DNA of 64,000 nt, taken from Rhodoferax sp. (GTDB lineage: Bacteria; Pseudomonadota; Gammaproteobacteria; Burkholderiales; Burkholderiaceae_C). The stretch spans positions 310,001-374,000 of the forward strand of contig JACKLK010000005.1 in NCBI GenBank assembly GCA_024236015.1. The letters run 5' to 3'. Below, piece by piece: positions 1-8,891 of the stretch. Both the position numbers and the translations under genes were made by a program. Under the pieces are notes generated by a model. It was not told the DNA's origin. It searched no databases and worked only from the letters and a program-made list of their open reading frames with translations. Positions within the stretch are counted from its first letter, which is position 1, and each line of letters opens with the position of its first letter.

Positions 1-60
1 GTGCGCAATGAAGTGCTCGCCGTGTTGTGGTCGATGAAGGCCGAGGTGGTCCGGATCTGA
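1..60 (+). CDS. 3' end of an unidentified gene (partial)
   Basis: An open frame enters from the left edge and stops with TGA at 58-60, giving a 19-residue tail that ends in MKAEVVRI. It converges on the P-type ATPase gene, with 12 bases between the two stop codons. The tail is too short to name a family. It could also be a chance open frame, but the tight convergent spacing fits a real gene end. Confidence 0.4.
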   Translation: MRNEVLAVLWSMKAEVVRI

Positions 61-72
61 GACCGGGGCGGC

Positions 73-2568
73 TCAGCGACGGGCCGCCAGCGCGCGTTTC
101 GCCAGGTCAAACGGCAGCAGCATCAGCAGGCCCAGGCCGCAGGCGGCCAGCCAGGCCGGCATCGACAGCGGTGCGAAACGCAGCACCTGCGCCAGCGGCG
201 GCACGGCCGTGGCCAGCAGCAGGGCCAGCAAGGTGCCGGCCAAGACCCAGGCCGCCACCGGCGGCAGGCCCGAGACCATCGGGCACCAGCCCGTGCGCAC
301 CGAACGGCTGGGCAGGATCAGCATCGCGTTGGCGCTGACCAGCGCCACGAACACCGCGCTGCGCGCCTGCTCGACCGGCAGCGCCTGCGCCAGCAGCGCC
401 CCGTACAGGGCGATCAGCACCAGCGTCAGCAGGCCGCCCTGCACCAGGCCCAGCGCGACCTGCGCACCCGAGACCAGGGACTGGTCGCTGCCGCGCGGGG
501 GCTGCTCCATCAGCGCGGGATGCGCCGGTTGGGCCTCGAACACGATCGAGCAGGCCGGATCGATCACCAGTTCCAGGAACGCGATGTGCAGCGGCACCAG
601 CACCAGCGGCAGGCCGAACAACACCGGCAGCAGCGACAGGCCGACGATGGGCACATGCACCGCCAGCGTGTAGACCATGGCCTGGCGCAGGTTGGCATAG
701 ATGCGCCGGCCCAGCGCGATCGCATGCACGATGGCCGAGAAATCGTCGTCCAGCAGCACCAGCGAGGCGGCCTCGCGTGCCACGTCGGTTCCGCGCCGGC
801 CCATCGCGATGCCGATATGCGCGGCCTTGAGCGCCGGCGCGTCGTTGACCCCGTCGCCGGTCATCGCGACGATGTCGCCGCCGGCCTTGAGCGCCTCGAT
901 CAGCGCGAGTTTCTGCTGCGGCTTGACGCGCGCGAACACGTTGACGCGCCGCAGCCGCTGCGCCAGCGCCGCCGCATCCAGGTCGGCGAGTTCGGCGCCG
1001 GTGATGACCTGCGCCTTGTCGTCGATGCCGGCCTGCGCCGCGATCGCGCTCGCAGTGCGCGGATGGTCACCGGTGATCATGATCACCCGGATGCCGGCAC
1101 GCCGGCATGCGGCCACCGCCTGCGGCACCTGCGGCCGCAGCGGGTCGGCCAGGCCGATCAGCCCGACGAAGTCGAAGTCGAAGTCATGCTGGTCCTGCGG
1201 ATGGGCGGCGTGTTCGCGGTGGCGTGCCTTGGCCACGCCGAGCGCGCGCAGGCCGCGGTCGGCCATCGCGTCGGCCTGGGTTGCCAGCTGTGCGCGCGCG
1301 GCCGGCTCCAGGTGGCACAGGTCGGCGATCGCCTCCGGTGCACCCTTGGTCGCCACCACGTCGGCAGACCCCGCCGCGCCGTGCCACAGGTGCGACATCG
1401 CCATCAAACGCGGCGAGAGTTCGTATTCCTGCGCCAGCGCCCATTGCGGATGCAGGTGCTCGGTGTCGGCCAGCTGCTCGCCGGCGAAGCGGTGGAAGGC
1501 CTGCTCCATCGGATCGTGCGGGTCGATCTCGCTGGCCAGCACCGCGAACTCCAGCAGTTCGTGAAAGGGCTCGGGCAATGCGGCCTCGCCCAGGCCGTCG
1601 ATCTCCAGTGCCTGTTCGCCGACCTGCAATGCCGCCACCGCCATGCGGTTGCGGGTCAGCGTGCCGGTCTTGTCGACGCACAGCACCGTGGTCTGGCCCA
1701 GCGTCTCGATCGCGCCGAGCCGGCGCGTCAGCACCTGGCGCGCCGCCATGCGCCGCGCACCCAGCGCCATGAACACGATCATGATCACGGCGAACTCCTG
1801 CGGCAGGATGCCCATGGCCAGCGTGATGCCCGCCAGCGTCGCCTCGAGCCAGCCGCCGCGCAGGCTGACAAACAGCACGGCCAGCAGCGTGCTGAGCGTG
1901 ATGCCAATGAGCACCAGGCGGCGGGTCAGGCGCGCCACCTCGTTGCGCAGCGGCGAGTTCTCCAGCCCGATCGCCTCCAGCGACTGGCCGATCCGGCCCA
2001 GTTCGGTCCGACGGCCGGTGGCGCTCACCCGCGCCATGCCCTGGCCGCTGGTCACCAGCGTGCCGGCAAACACGGTGTGTCCGGCCTGCTTGGGCACCGC
2101 CTCGGACTCGCCGGTCAGCATCGATTCGTCGCTGGCCAGTTCGTGTGTCTCCAGCAGTTCGCCATCGGCAGGCACCCGGTCGCCTTCGGACAACAGCAGC
2201 AGGTCGCCGACCACCACCTCGCGCCCGGCGATGCGCTGCGCCCGGCCGGCGCGGATCACCAGTGCGCGCGGGCTCGACAGGTCGCGCAGCGCCGCCAGCG
2301 TGTTGTCGGTGCGCCGTTCCTGCGCGATGGTGATGCCCATGATGATGACGACGAAACCCAGCAAGACCAGCGCTTCGCGCGGGTCGCCCATGGCCAGGTA
2401 CACCGCGCCGGCGCCCAGCAGCAGCAGGAACATCGGCTCGCGCACGACCTCCCAGGCGATGTTCGCCAGGCTGCGGCGCTGGCTGGTTCCCAGGTCATTG
2501 GGGCCGTCCTCGCGCAGGCGCCGCGCGGCCGCATCCGGATCCAGGCCGTGAGGAGGTGCTGTGGGCAT
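73..2568 (-). CDS. Cation-translocating P-type ATPase
   Basis: This is a complete P-type ATPase of about 831 residues that couples ATP hydrolysis to cation transport across the inner membrane. Visible parts are the N-terminal cation-ATPase domain, the actuator loop with TGES, the phosphorylation motif DKTGTLT (Asp near residue 299), the TGDHPRTA segment, the hinge TGDGVNDAP near residue 570, and a C-terminal block of membrane helices. Transmembrane segment 4 reads GILPQEF where Ca2+ pumps have PEGLP, so the ion cannot be read off with confidence. The first N-terminal cytosolic cation-ATPase residues follow the ATG at 2568. Upstream starts (ATG at 2619, or TTG at 2712 with a better Shine-Dalgarno) would add an unlikely Arg/Pro-rich leader. 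No heavy-metal-binding domain is present. Confidence 0.9.
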   Translation of the reverse strand: MPTAPPHGLDPDAAARRLREDGPNDLGTSQRRSLANIAWEVVREPMFLLLLGAGAVYLAMGDPREALVLLGFVVIIMGITIAQERRTDNTLAALRDLSSPRALVIRAGRAQRIAGREVVVGDLLLLSEGDRVPADGELLETHELASDESMLTGESEAVPKQAGHTVFAGTLVTSGQGMARVSATGRRTELGRIGQSLEAIGLENSPLRNEVARLTRRLVLIGITLSTLLAVLFVSLRGGWLEATLAGITLAMGILPQEFAVIMIVFMALGARRMAARQVLTRRLGAIETLGQTTVLCVDKTGTLTRNRMAVAALQVGEQALEIDGLGEAALPEPFHELLEFAVLASEIDPHDPMEQAFHRFAGEQLADTEHLHPQWALAQEYELSPRLMAMSHLWHGAAGSADVVATKGAPEAIADLCHLEPAARAQLATQADAMADRGLRALGVAKARHREHAAHPQDQHDFDFDFVGLIGLADPLRPQVPQAVAACRRAGIRVIMITGDHPRTASAIAAQAGIDDKAQVITGAELADLDAAALAQRLRRVNVFARVKPQQKLALIEALKAGGDIVAMTGDGVNDAPALKAAHIGIAMGRRGTDVAREAASLVLLDDDFSAIVHAIALGRRIYANLRQAMVYTLAVHVPIVGLSLLPVLFGLPLVLVPLHIAFLELVIDPACSIVFEAQPAHPALMEQPPRGSDQSLVSGAQVALGLVQGGLLTLVLIALYGALLAQALPVEQARSAVFVALVSANAMLILPSRSVRTGWCPMVSGLPPVAAWVLAGTLLALLLATAVPPLAQVLRFAPLSMPAWLAACGLGLLMLLPFDLAKRALAARR

Positions 2569-2733
2569 GCGGCGGACGGGTGTTGCGTATGGTTGCGGGG
2601 GACGGGTCCTGTACATCATCGCACCACAGGCGCGCCAGCTCGGATGGGGCTTGCGGCGTGTGCTTGCCGGTTCGGTCGCGGCGCGGCCGGCCAGCGGCGG
2701 GCCATGGCGCAAGCAAGTCCTTCGGACCTGCGG

Positions 2734-3477
2734 TCAATCGTCGTCGTCGTGGTGTGCGCGGTCCCGCGACAGGGCCGGCGCGTCACCCGGCAACAAGCCG
2801 CGCGGGCTGTCCTGCCACTGCCAGGTCCAGAAGGCCAGCACCGCGGCCAGCAGCAGCCAGGCCAGCCAGCCGTGGTTGCGCCGCGCCAGGTCCGGTCCGC
2901 TGCCGGCGACGCGGCCGGTCAGCATCGGCAGCGCCTGGTTCTTGCGCCGCAGCACGCTCAGGCCCGCGATCAGCCCGACATGGGCGAGCACCAGCCACAG
3001 GAAGGCCTCGCCGGTGAATGCGTGCAGTTCTTCCAGCCATTCCCCGCCCCAGTCGTTGTAGGTCGCGTAACCGCTGAGTGCCACCGGCACGACCAGCGCC
3101 AGCAGCAACACGACGGCCAGTGCCATCAGCAGGTTCAGGCCCTGGCGCCCGTCGGGCCGGCTCGCAGCGCCCGGGCGTATCGAGGCGAGCCAGGCCGGCA
3201 GGCCGGCAAGCCGGCGTGCCATCAGCGACAGGCGCGCCTGTCTCGGGCCGACCAGGCCGTAGACGACGCGAAACGCCAGCAGGCCGGCCAGCGTGTATCC
3301 CAGCGTGACATGGAGCAGCCGCCAGTGTTCGCTGTCGGCGCTGGCGTAGGCGCCGATGAAACACAGCGCGAACAACCAGTGGAACATGCGCATCGGTGCG
3401 TCGACGACCCGGCGCGTCGAGCCGGGTCGGGTCGGGGCCTGGCCCGCCAGCGGTGCGGTGGGGTTGGATGTGGTCAT
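2734..3477 (-). CDS. Cytochrome b561-type membrane cytochrome of the SHP/DHC operon
   Basis: This is a 247-residue integral membrane cytochrome b. It has four or five hydrophobic helices and histidines placed for two b haems (H33, H56, H152, H166). The C-terminus is unusual, ending in HHDDDD. It is the last gene of a three-gene operon with a diheme cytochrome c and an SHP-like cytochrome c. That trio is known from many proteobacteria, where the cytochrome b is thought to pass electrons from the quinol pool to the diheme protein and on to SHP. The role here is inferred from that context. The reading starts at the ATG at 3477, 30 bases after the upstream gene. Confidence 0.88.
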   Translation of the reverse strand: MTTSNPTAPLAGQAPTRPGSTRRVVDAPMRMFHWLFALCFIGAYASADSEHWRLLHVTLGYTLAGLLAFRVVYGLVGPRQARLSLMARRLAGLPAWLASIRPGAASRPDGRQGLNLLMALAVVLLLALVVPVALSGYATYNDWGGEWLEELHAFTGEAFLWLVLAHVGLIAGLSVLRRKNQALPMLTGRVAGSGPDLARRNHGWLAWLLLAAVLAFWTWQWQDSPRGLLPGDAPALSRDRAHHDDDD

Positions 3478-3507
3478 CGGAAACTCCTGTGTGGTTCGGA
3501 GGCTGGT

Positions 3508-4041
3508 TCAGTCGTCCTGGAATGCGCGCTGGTGGCGTGTGTCGAGTCCGGGCGGCACCTGTATGCGGTCGTCGTCGAAGTCGCCCTGGGCGGCGCCGGC
3601 ATGGCAGGCTGCGCAGTTGGCAGCGCTCTTCACACTGGCGTGTTGCCACACGGCCGGATCGATCTTGCGGTGCTTGCGCTCGAACCAGCTCGATCGGGTG
3701 ATGCGGTCCTGCGGCGGTGCCTGTGCCGTTCGTCCGCCGGTGGCGGCATGTTGTTGCAACCAGTCGCCGATCTGCCGTGTGGTTGCCGCGTCCAGCGACG
3801 CATCGGTGCCGAAATGCTGCTCCAGGCCGTCCATGAGCCGGCGCCAGGAACTGGCCGGCAGCAGGCCGGCCGGATAGGCGAGATGGCAGGAGCCGCATTC
3901 CTGCCGGTAGGCCGGCAGCACCGGGCCGGATTGCAGCCGGGGGCCGTCGGCATGGGCCGTTGGGGCGAGCGCGAGCAACGACAACAGGCTGGCCAGTGCC
4001 AGTTGCGGCAGGCGGTGCACGGCGCAGCGACGAAACATCAT
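3508..4041 (-). CDS. Diheme cytochrome c (DHC family)
   Basis: This is a secreted diheme cytochrome of about 177 residues. A signal peptide (hydrophobic stretch at about residues 10-28, cleavage near AHA-DG) precedes two haem-attachment motifs, CGSCH near residue 49 and CAACH near residue 150. The spacing and the motif HRKIDPAVWQ match the DHC family, the electron donor of SHP. The double ATG at 4041/4038 follows a good AAGGAG ribosome site, so the longer upstream frame is rejected. It lies between the shp-like gene (41 bases) and the cytochrome b gene (30 bases) on the same strand and is presumably co-transcribed with both. Confidence 0.9.
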   Translation of the reverse strand: MMFRRCAVHRLPQLALASLLSLLALAPTAHADGPRLQSGPVLPAYRQECGSCHLAYPAGLLPASSWRRLMDGLEQHFGTDASLDAATTRQIGDWLQQHAATGGRTAQAPPQDRITRSSWFERKHRKIDPAVWQHASVKSAANCAACHAGAAQGDFDDDRIQVPPGLDTRHQRAFQDD

Positions 4042-4081
4042 GGTGGTACTCCTTGTGGGTGGACAGATCCGGGCCATCGCG

Positions 4082-4522
4082 TCAGCGTCCCAGCCCGATC
4101 AGATAGGCCAGCACGTCGGCCTTCTCGGCGGCACTGCATTCGCGCGCCAGCACGTCCTTGCAGTTGCGGCGGAACCATTTGTCGACGCGGGCGCTGTCGG
4201 TGAAGGCGCGGGTATTGAAGGCCGGTGCCAGGGGCGCGATGTCCTTGCCGGTGCTGGCGTGCTGGCCGGTGCCTGTCGGTGGGTTGCCGTGGCAGGAACT
4301 GCACGACCATGCACCACCGTGGCGCGTCGTGAACAACACGCGGCCTTGTTCGGCGTTGCCGGGCGCGCCGGCCTGGGCGCTGAACCGGGCGAGTTGTTCG
4401 GCGGCGCTGGTGTCTGCCGCTGCGGCCGGCAGCGATGCCAGCGTGGCGAGCACGACGACCAGCGCCATGCCTGGCGCGCCAAGGCGGGCTTGCTGCTTGC
4501 CAGGCGGGCGAGTTTTCGACAT
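4082..4522 (-). CDS. shp: SHP-like monoheme cytochrome c (DUF1924 / sphaeroides heme protein)
   Basis: This is a 146-residue c-type cytochrome with an N-terminal signal segment (cleavage near AAA-ADT) and one haem motif, CSSCH, at residues 74-78. The segment KWFRRNCKDVL is typical of the SHP family; its Asn probably corresponds to the labile haem ligand. In Rhodobacter sphaeroides SHP this ligand leaves on reduction, so the haem can bind O2 or NO. The gene leads the operon shp-dhc-cytb. A GAGC/GGAG-type ribosome site precedes the ATG. The upstream region (4523-4625) is shared with the divergent PepSY and two-component genes. Confidence 0.88.
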   Translation of the reverse strand: MSKTRPPGKQQARLGAPGMALVVVLATLASLPAAAADTSAAEQLARFSAQAGAPGNAEQGRVLFTTRHGGAWSCSSCHGNPPTGTGQHASTGKDIAPLAPAFNTRAFTDSARVDKWFRRNCKDVLARECSAAEKADVLAYLIGLGR

Positions 4523-4593
4523 GCGGGTTGCTCCTGTGTGGGTTGATGGACGTCATCGTGCGCCGCCGTGCCTGTACCCAGGCTGAAGACGCT

Positions 4594-4609
4594 GTTCATC
4601 CGGCGTTCA
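4594..4609. promoter_or_regulatory. Candidate response-regulator box (11-bp direct repeat)
   Basis: Two GTTCA half-sites lie at 4594-4598 and 4605-4609, exactly 11 bases apart. This is the spacing expected for tandem binding of an OmpR-family regulator. The site is in the 103-base space between the divergent cytochrome operon and the PepSY/regulator/kinase operon, so it could control both. It was identified by pattern only. Confidence 0.4.
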
Positions 4610-4625
4610 GACAACGCGCGCCACA

Positions 4626-4994
4626 ATGCGGCTGTCGTCGTGTTTCCAGGCCCCGCCCGTGTCCCGAATCCTGTCCGTGCTGATCGCCGTGCCGCTGGCA
4701 CTGCTGGCCCTGCCGCCGGCCGCCGTGGCCGATGGCGAGCGTGACCATGACCGGGCGCGCGCGGCCTTGCGCGCCGGCGAGGTGCTGCCGCTGTCGACGA
4801 TCCTGGAACGGGTCGCGCAGCAGCACAGCGGCCAGGTGCTGGAGGTCGAGCTCGAGCGCGACCACGGGCGCTGGATCTATGAACTCAAGCTGTTGCAGGG
4901 CAGCGGTGCACTGGTCAAGCTCGAGGTCGACGCACGCGATGGCAGCGTGTTGCGACGCAAGGGCGGCGGCGATGCCGCGAACAGGCGCAGGTGA
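4626..4994 (+). CDS. PepSY-domain protein
   Basis: This is a 122-residue exported or membrane-anchored protein. A signal-like hydrophobic stretch (residues 15-35) is followed by a PepSY-type domain containing LSTILERV, WIYELKLL and VDARDGSVL, the usual signature. Its stop overlaps the start of the response regulator (ATGA at 4993-4997), so it leads a three-gene operon with the two-component system. PepSY proteins are often encoded beside two-component systems and are thought to modulate sensing in the periplasm. Here it may relay the signal that controls the SHP/DHC cytochromes. Confidence 0.85.
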   Translation: MRLSSCFQAPPVSRILSVLIAVPLALLALPPAAVADGERDHDRARAALRAGEVLPLSTILERVAQQHSGQVLEVELERDHGRWIYELKLLQGSGALVKLEVDARDGSVLRRKGGGDAANRRR

Positions 4995-5653
4995 TGCGGA
5001 TTCTGCTGGTCGAGGATGAATCCCATCTGGCGGCGCAGTTGCGCCAGACGCTGGAAGAAGCCGGCTACGTGGTCGACACCGCCGGCAACGGCCGCGACGC
5101 CTGGCAGCTGGGAGGCGAGCAGACCTACGATGTGGTGGTGCTCGACCTGGGCCTGCCGGTGCTCGACGGCCTGAGTGTGCTCAAGCGCTGGCGCAGCGAA
5201 GGCATGGTGACACCGGTGCTGATCCTGACCGCGCGCGACCAGTGGCACGAGAAGGTCGCCGGTATCGACGCCGGCGCCGACGACTACCTGACCAAGCCCT
5301 TCCACACCGAGGAACTGCTGGCCCGGGTGCGCGCGCTGATCCGGCGCGCCCAGGGCCTGGCCTCGCCGGTGCTGCAGTGCGGCGCGGTCAGCCTGGATAC
5401 CCGCAGCAACCGGGTCACACGCGATGGCCACCCGGTGGCCATGACCAGCCATGAATACAAGGTGCTGGCGTATCTGATGCACCGCCCGAACACCGTGGTG
5501 TCGCGCACCGAGTTGACCGAACACATCTACGCGCAGGATTTCGACCGCGATTCAAACACCATCGAGGTCTTCGTCGCCCGGCTGCGCAAGAAGTTGCCGC
5601 CAGCCATGATCGAGACGGTGCGTGGCATGGGTTACCGGCTGGTGGTGCCGTGA
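4994..5653 (+). CDS. Response regulator, OmpR/QseB family
   Basis: This is a two-domain DNA-binding response regulator of about 219 residues. The receiver domain (1-115) has the acidic pocket (VEDE), the phosphoacceptor Asp near residue 51 in VVVLDLGLP, the Thr/Ser position and the Lys in LTKPF. A winged-helix domain (about 125-219) follows, with a C-terminal RGMGYRLVVP. The ATG at 4994 overlaps the PepSY stop; a GTG one codon upstream is possible. The stop overlaps the kinase start. It resembles QseB/PmrA-type regulators, which are often found next to SHP/DHC genes, so autoregulation and control of the divergent cytochrome operon are likely. Confidence 0.93.
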   Translation: MRILLVEDESHLAAQLRQTLEEAGYVVDTAGNGRDAWQLGGEQTYDVVVLDLGLPVLDGLSVLKRWRSEGMVTPVLILTARDQWHEKVAGIDAGADDYLTKPFHTEELLARVRALIRRAQGLASPVLQCGAVSLDTRSNRVTRDGHPVAMTSHEYKVLAYLMHRPNTVVSRTELTEHIYAQDFDRDSNTIEVFVARLRKKLPPAMIETVRGMGYRLVVP

Positions 5654-7059
5654 AGCCCTGGCCGTCGACCTCGCTGCGCCTGCGCCTGCTCGGCCTGACC
5701 GCGGTGGGCCTGGCGCTGGCGCTGCTGCTGGCCTGGTTCGTGCTCGGCGGATTGTTCCGCGACGAGGCGATGCGGCAGTTCCGGCACGGGCTCGAGCAGC
5801 AGCTGGACCAGCTGACGGCACGGGTGGAGTTCGATGCGCAGGGTCAGCCGACGGTCGACACGGCCGGCCTGTCCGATCCGCGTTGGCACAAGCCCTATTC
5901 GGGCCTGTACTGGCAACTCAACGATGCCGACCAGGGGGTATTGCTGCGTTCGCGCTCGTTGTGGGACACGCGACTGGCCAACGCGCCGGACGCGCTGGGC
6001 GATGCGGCCGTGCATGTCCATGCCGGTACCGGGCCGCAGGACGCGCCCTTGCTGGTGCTCGAGCGGGTCGTGCGTTCGCCGGAGCGGCCCGACGCCCGGT
6101 GGCGGCTGCTGGTGGCGGCCGACAGCCGCGCCGTGCAGGATGCGGTGGCGCAGTTCCGTGGTGTGCTCGCGTTGTCGCTGGCGGCGCTGCTGGCGCTGCT
6201 GCTGGCGGCGGCATGGGCGCAGGTGGCGCTGGGGCTGGCGCCGCTGCGCGCATTGCAGCGTGCGCTGGCCGAACTGCAGGCGGGCCGCAGCCAGCGGCTG
6301 CAGGGCCCGGCGCCGCAGGAAGTCCAGCCGCTGGTCGACGGTTTCAACACCGTGCTCGACAGCCATGCGCAACTGGTGCAGCGCGCGCGGCAACAGGCGG
6401 GCGACCTGGCGCATGCGGTCAAGACGCCGCTGGCGGTACTCAGCCAGGCGGCCGAGGCGGCACTGGCCAGGCAGCAGCGCGATCCGTCGCAGGCCGGCGA
6501 CACGCGGCTGGCTCCCTTGGTGCTGGAGCAGGTCGCGCTGGCCCGGCGCGAGGTGGACTGGCACCTGGCGCGCGCGCGCGCAGCCGGCGGCCAGGGTGTA
6601 CCCGGCCAGCGTGTCGCACTGGCGCCTGTCGTGCGCGACCTGCTGCGCGTGATGGACAAGGTGCATGCCGCGCGCGCGCTCGCATTGCGGTGTGCGGACA
6701 TCGATGCCAACCTGGCTTTTGCCGGCGAAGTCCAGGATCTGCAGGAGATCCTGGGCAACCTGCTCGACAACGCCTGCAAGTGGGCGCGTGCAGCGGTGTC
6801 GGTCGCGGCCCAACTGGCGCCCGGTGCCGGGCCGCCGGTGCTGGTGATCACGGTCCAGGACGACGGCCCCGGCATCGCGGCGCAGCAACGCGACGCGGTG
6901 CTGGCGCGCGGCGTGCGCGTGGACGAGTCGGTGCCGGGATCGGGCCTGGGGCTGGCGATCGTGGCGGACCGAGTCGCCGCCTATGGTGGCACGCTGGCGC
7001 TCGAATCGGCGCCGCACAGCGGGCTGCGGGTGGTGGTCCGGCTGCCCGCAGCCGTGTGA
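5650..7059 (+). CDS. Sensor histidine kinase (QseC/PhoQ-like)
   Basis: This is a 469-residue membrane kinase paired with the upstream regulator, starting at a GTG that overlaps the regulator stop. Transmembrane helices at about 10-35 and 178-200 enclose a periplasmic sensor domain of about 140 residues. A HAMP-like linker follows, then the H-box DLAHAVKTPLAVL, the N-box GNLLDNACKWA, the G1 box DDGPGI and the G2 box GSGLGLAIV. All catalytic motifs are intact. The signal is unknown; by context it is connected to the SHP/DHC cytochromes, perhaps redox state or a gaseous ligand. Confidence 0.93.
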   Translation: MKPWPSTSLRLRLLGLTAVGLALALLLAWFVLGGLFRDEAMRQFRHGLEQQLDQLTARVEFDAQGQPTVDTAGLSDPRWHKPYSGLYWQLNDADQGVLLRSRSLWDTRLANAPDALGDAAVHVHAGTGPQDAPLLVLERVVRSPERPDARWRLLVAADSRAVQDAVAQFRGVLALSLAALLALLLAAAWAQVALGLAPLRALQRALAELQAGRSQRLQGPAPQEVQPLVDGFNTVLDSHAQLVQRARQQAGDLAHAVKTPLAVLSQAAEAALARQQRDPSQAGDTRLAPLVLEQVALARREVDWHLARARAAGGQGVPGQRVALAPVVRDLLRVMDKVHAARALALRCADIDANLAFAGEVQDLQEILGNLLDNACKWARAAVSVAAQLAPGAGPPVLVITVQDDGPGIAAQQRDAVLARGVRVDESVPGSGLGLAIVADRVAAYGGTLALESAPHSGLRVVVRLPAAV

Positions 7060-7182
7060 GGCGCGGGTGTGCCCACCGGCCACGTCCGGTTCGGCGGCAA
7101 ATACGCCGGTGCGCGCGCGGCAGGGCGGTATTTCCCGAGGTCGTTTGCAGGTTGCGCACTCCCATGTATAAGTGGACACACC

Positions 7183-8106
7183 ATGACGGAAAACCTGCAT
7201 CGACGCCAATGGCTCGCCCTGGCCGCCGGCATGCTGGGCAGCGCCGCCGCCGGTGGCGTCGCGGCAGCAACCGGTCCGGCCGCGGGGCTGCTGCACAAGC
7301 CGGTCGGCACCAGCGGCGTGTCGCTGCCGGTGATCGGCCTGGGCAGCTGGATCACCTTCAACGTCGGCGACGACGCGCAGGCGCGCGCGTCCTGTGCCGA
7401 GGTCATGCGCCACTTCTTCCAGGCCGGCGGACGCATGATCGACTCGTCGCCGATGTACGGTTCGTCGCAGCCGGTCATCGGCGCGGGGCTGCAGGCCCTG
7501 CACGCGCATGCACAGGTGTTTTCCACCGACAAGGTCTGGACTTCCGGTGACGGACGGGCCCAGATCGAGGCCTCGCGCCGGCACTGGGGTGTCCGGCAGT
7601 TCGACCTGCTGCAGGTGCACAACCTGCTGGCCTGGCAGACGCAGTTGCCGCTGCTGTTCGAGCTCAAGCGCGCGGGCCGGCTGCGTTTCGTCGGCATCAC
7701 CACCTCGCATGGCCGGCGCCACCGCGACATCGAGCGGATCATGCGCGAACACCCGCTGGACTTCGTGCAGGTCAGCTACAACATCGTCGAGCGCGACGTG
7801 GAGCAACGCATCCTGCCGCTGGCGCGCGAGCGCGGCATCGCCGTCATCGTCAACCGGCCGTTTCGCGAAGGCGCGCTGATCCGTGCGGTGCAGCGCGAGC
7901 GGCTGCCGGCCTGGGCGCAGGAGGTCGGTTGCGCCAACTGGCCCGAGTTCCTGCTCAAGTTCATCGTCTCGCATCCGGCCGTGACCTGCGCGATTCCGGC
8001 GACCAGCCGGGTCGAGCATGTGCAGGAGAACATGGCCGCGGCACGCGGACGCTTGCCCGATGCGGCGCAACGCGCGCGCATGGCCGCCGCCGTGGCCGCG
8101 TTGTGA
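7183..8106 (+). CDS. Aldo/keto reductase with Tat signal
   Basis: This is an aldo/keto reductase of about 307 residues. The N-terminus HRRQWLALAAGM with a following hydrophobic stretch looks like a twin-arginine signal, so the enzyme is probably exported folded. The AKR fold is supported by IDSSPMYGSSQPVIG (Asp and Tyr of the catalytic tetrad), STDKVW (Lys) and LLQVHN (His), with NADPH-site residues near the C-terminus. The ATG at 7183 was chosen because it begins the Tat signal; the open frame extends upstream without sense. The substrate is not evident. The gene stands 17 bases before a DUF6064 gene on the same strand. Confidence 0.88.
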   Translation: MTENLHRRQWLALAAGMLGSAAAGGVAAATGPAAGLLHKPVGTSGVSLPVIGLGSWITFNVGDDAQARASCAEVMRHFFQAGGRMIDSSPMYGSSQPVIGAGLQALHAHAQVFSTDKVWTSGDGRAQIEASRRHWGVRQFDLLQVHNLLAWQTQLPLLFELKRAGRLRFVGITTSHGRRHRDIERIMREHPLDFVQVSYNIVERDVEQRILPLARERGIAVIVNRPFREGALIRAVQRERLPAWAQEVGCANWPEFLLKFIVSHPAVTCAIPATSRVEHVQENMAAARGRLPDAAQRARMAAAVAAL

Positions 8107-8122
8107 CCACCGGGGCCGGGCG

Positions 8123-8848
8123 ATGGGCGAATGGTCGAGCTACCGCCTGGATGACTTCCTGATGTACTCGCCGCGGGTCTGGTACCGCATGCTCGAGCTG
8201 CACCACCGCGCCTGGTGGCCCGTGCAGGCCGTCGCGGCGATGCTGGGCGCCAGCCTGCTCTGGGCGATCCACCGCCGGCATGCCGCCGCCTTGCGCCTGG
8301 CGCTGGTGCTGGTCGGCGCGGGCCTGCTGTTCGTGGCCTGGGCCTTCCATGGCGGGCCCCATGCGTCGATCAATCTGGCGGCGCCGTATTACGCGTTCGC
8401 GTTCGGCGTCGAGGGGTTGTTGCTGCTCGGCCTGGCGCTGCTGCGCCGCGATCTCGTGCTGGTGCGTTCCGACGGGCCGACCGGCCTGGCCGTCGCGATG
8501 CTGGCCCTGGCGCTGCTGCTGTACCCGGTGCTGGCGCTGCCATGGGCGCGGCCGCTGGCACAGGCCGAATGGTTCGCCCTGGCGCCCGATCCCACCATGC
8601 TGGCCGCGCTGGCGGTGCTGGCGCTGGTGGTGTACGGCGGTCACGGCCTGCGCCATCCGCGCCGCACCGGTGTTTTGCTCTCGATCCTGCCGCTGTCGTG
8701 GTGCCTGGTGACCGGCGCCACGTCCTGGGTGCTGGGCGCGCCCGACTGGTGGCTGATGCCCTCGGCCGCTCTGCTGGTGTGCGGGGTGGCGGGATGGCGG
8801 CTCGTGCGGCCGCCGCCACCGGCACCGGGAACAGCCGTCGATCGATGA
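8123..8848 (+). CDS. DUF6064-family membrane protein
   Basis: This is an integral membrane protein of about 241 residues with seven or so hydrophobic segments. The N-terminus, with YRLDDFLMYSPRVWYR followed by an LELHHRAWWP segment, is the recognisable signature of the DUF6064 family, whose function is unknown. The start at 8123 lies 17 bases after the aldo/keto reductase stop and was picked from this conserved N-terminus. The antiporter gene follows after 43 bases, so these three genes may be co-transcribed. Confidence 0.8.
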   Translation: MGEWSSYRLDDFLMYSPRVWYRMLELHHRAWWPVQAVAAMLGASLLWAIHRRHAAALRLALVLVGAGLLFVAWAFHGGPHASINLAAPYYAFAFGVEGLLLLGLALLRRDLVLVRSDGPTGLAVAMLALALLLYPVLALPWARPLAQAEWFALAPDPTMLAALAVLALVVYGGHGLRHPRRTGVLLSILPLSWCLVTGATSWVLGAPDWWLMPSAALLVCGVAGWRLVRPPPPAPGTAVDR

Positions 8849-8891
8849 CGCCGCCCGCACACCCGCATGAGGGAGCCTGCCGGGGCGCGCC

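Noticed and set aside
520..4203. Very long open frame antisense to the ATPase and cytochrome genes
   Set aside because: The product is Arg/Gln/His-rich, low in hydrophobic residues and matches nothing; it is the antisense shadow expected from GC-rich third positions. The same holds for long frames at 12414-15953 and in the antisense strand of 44553-48854.
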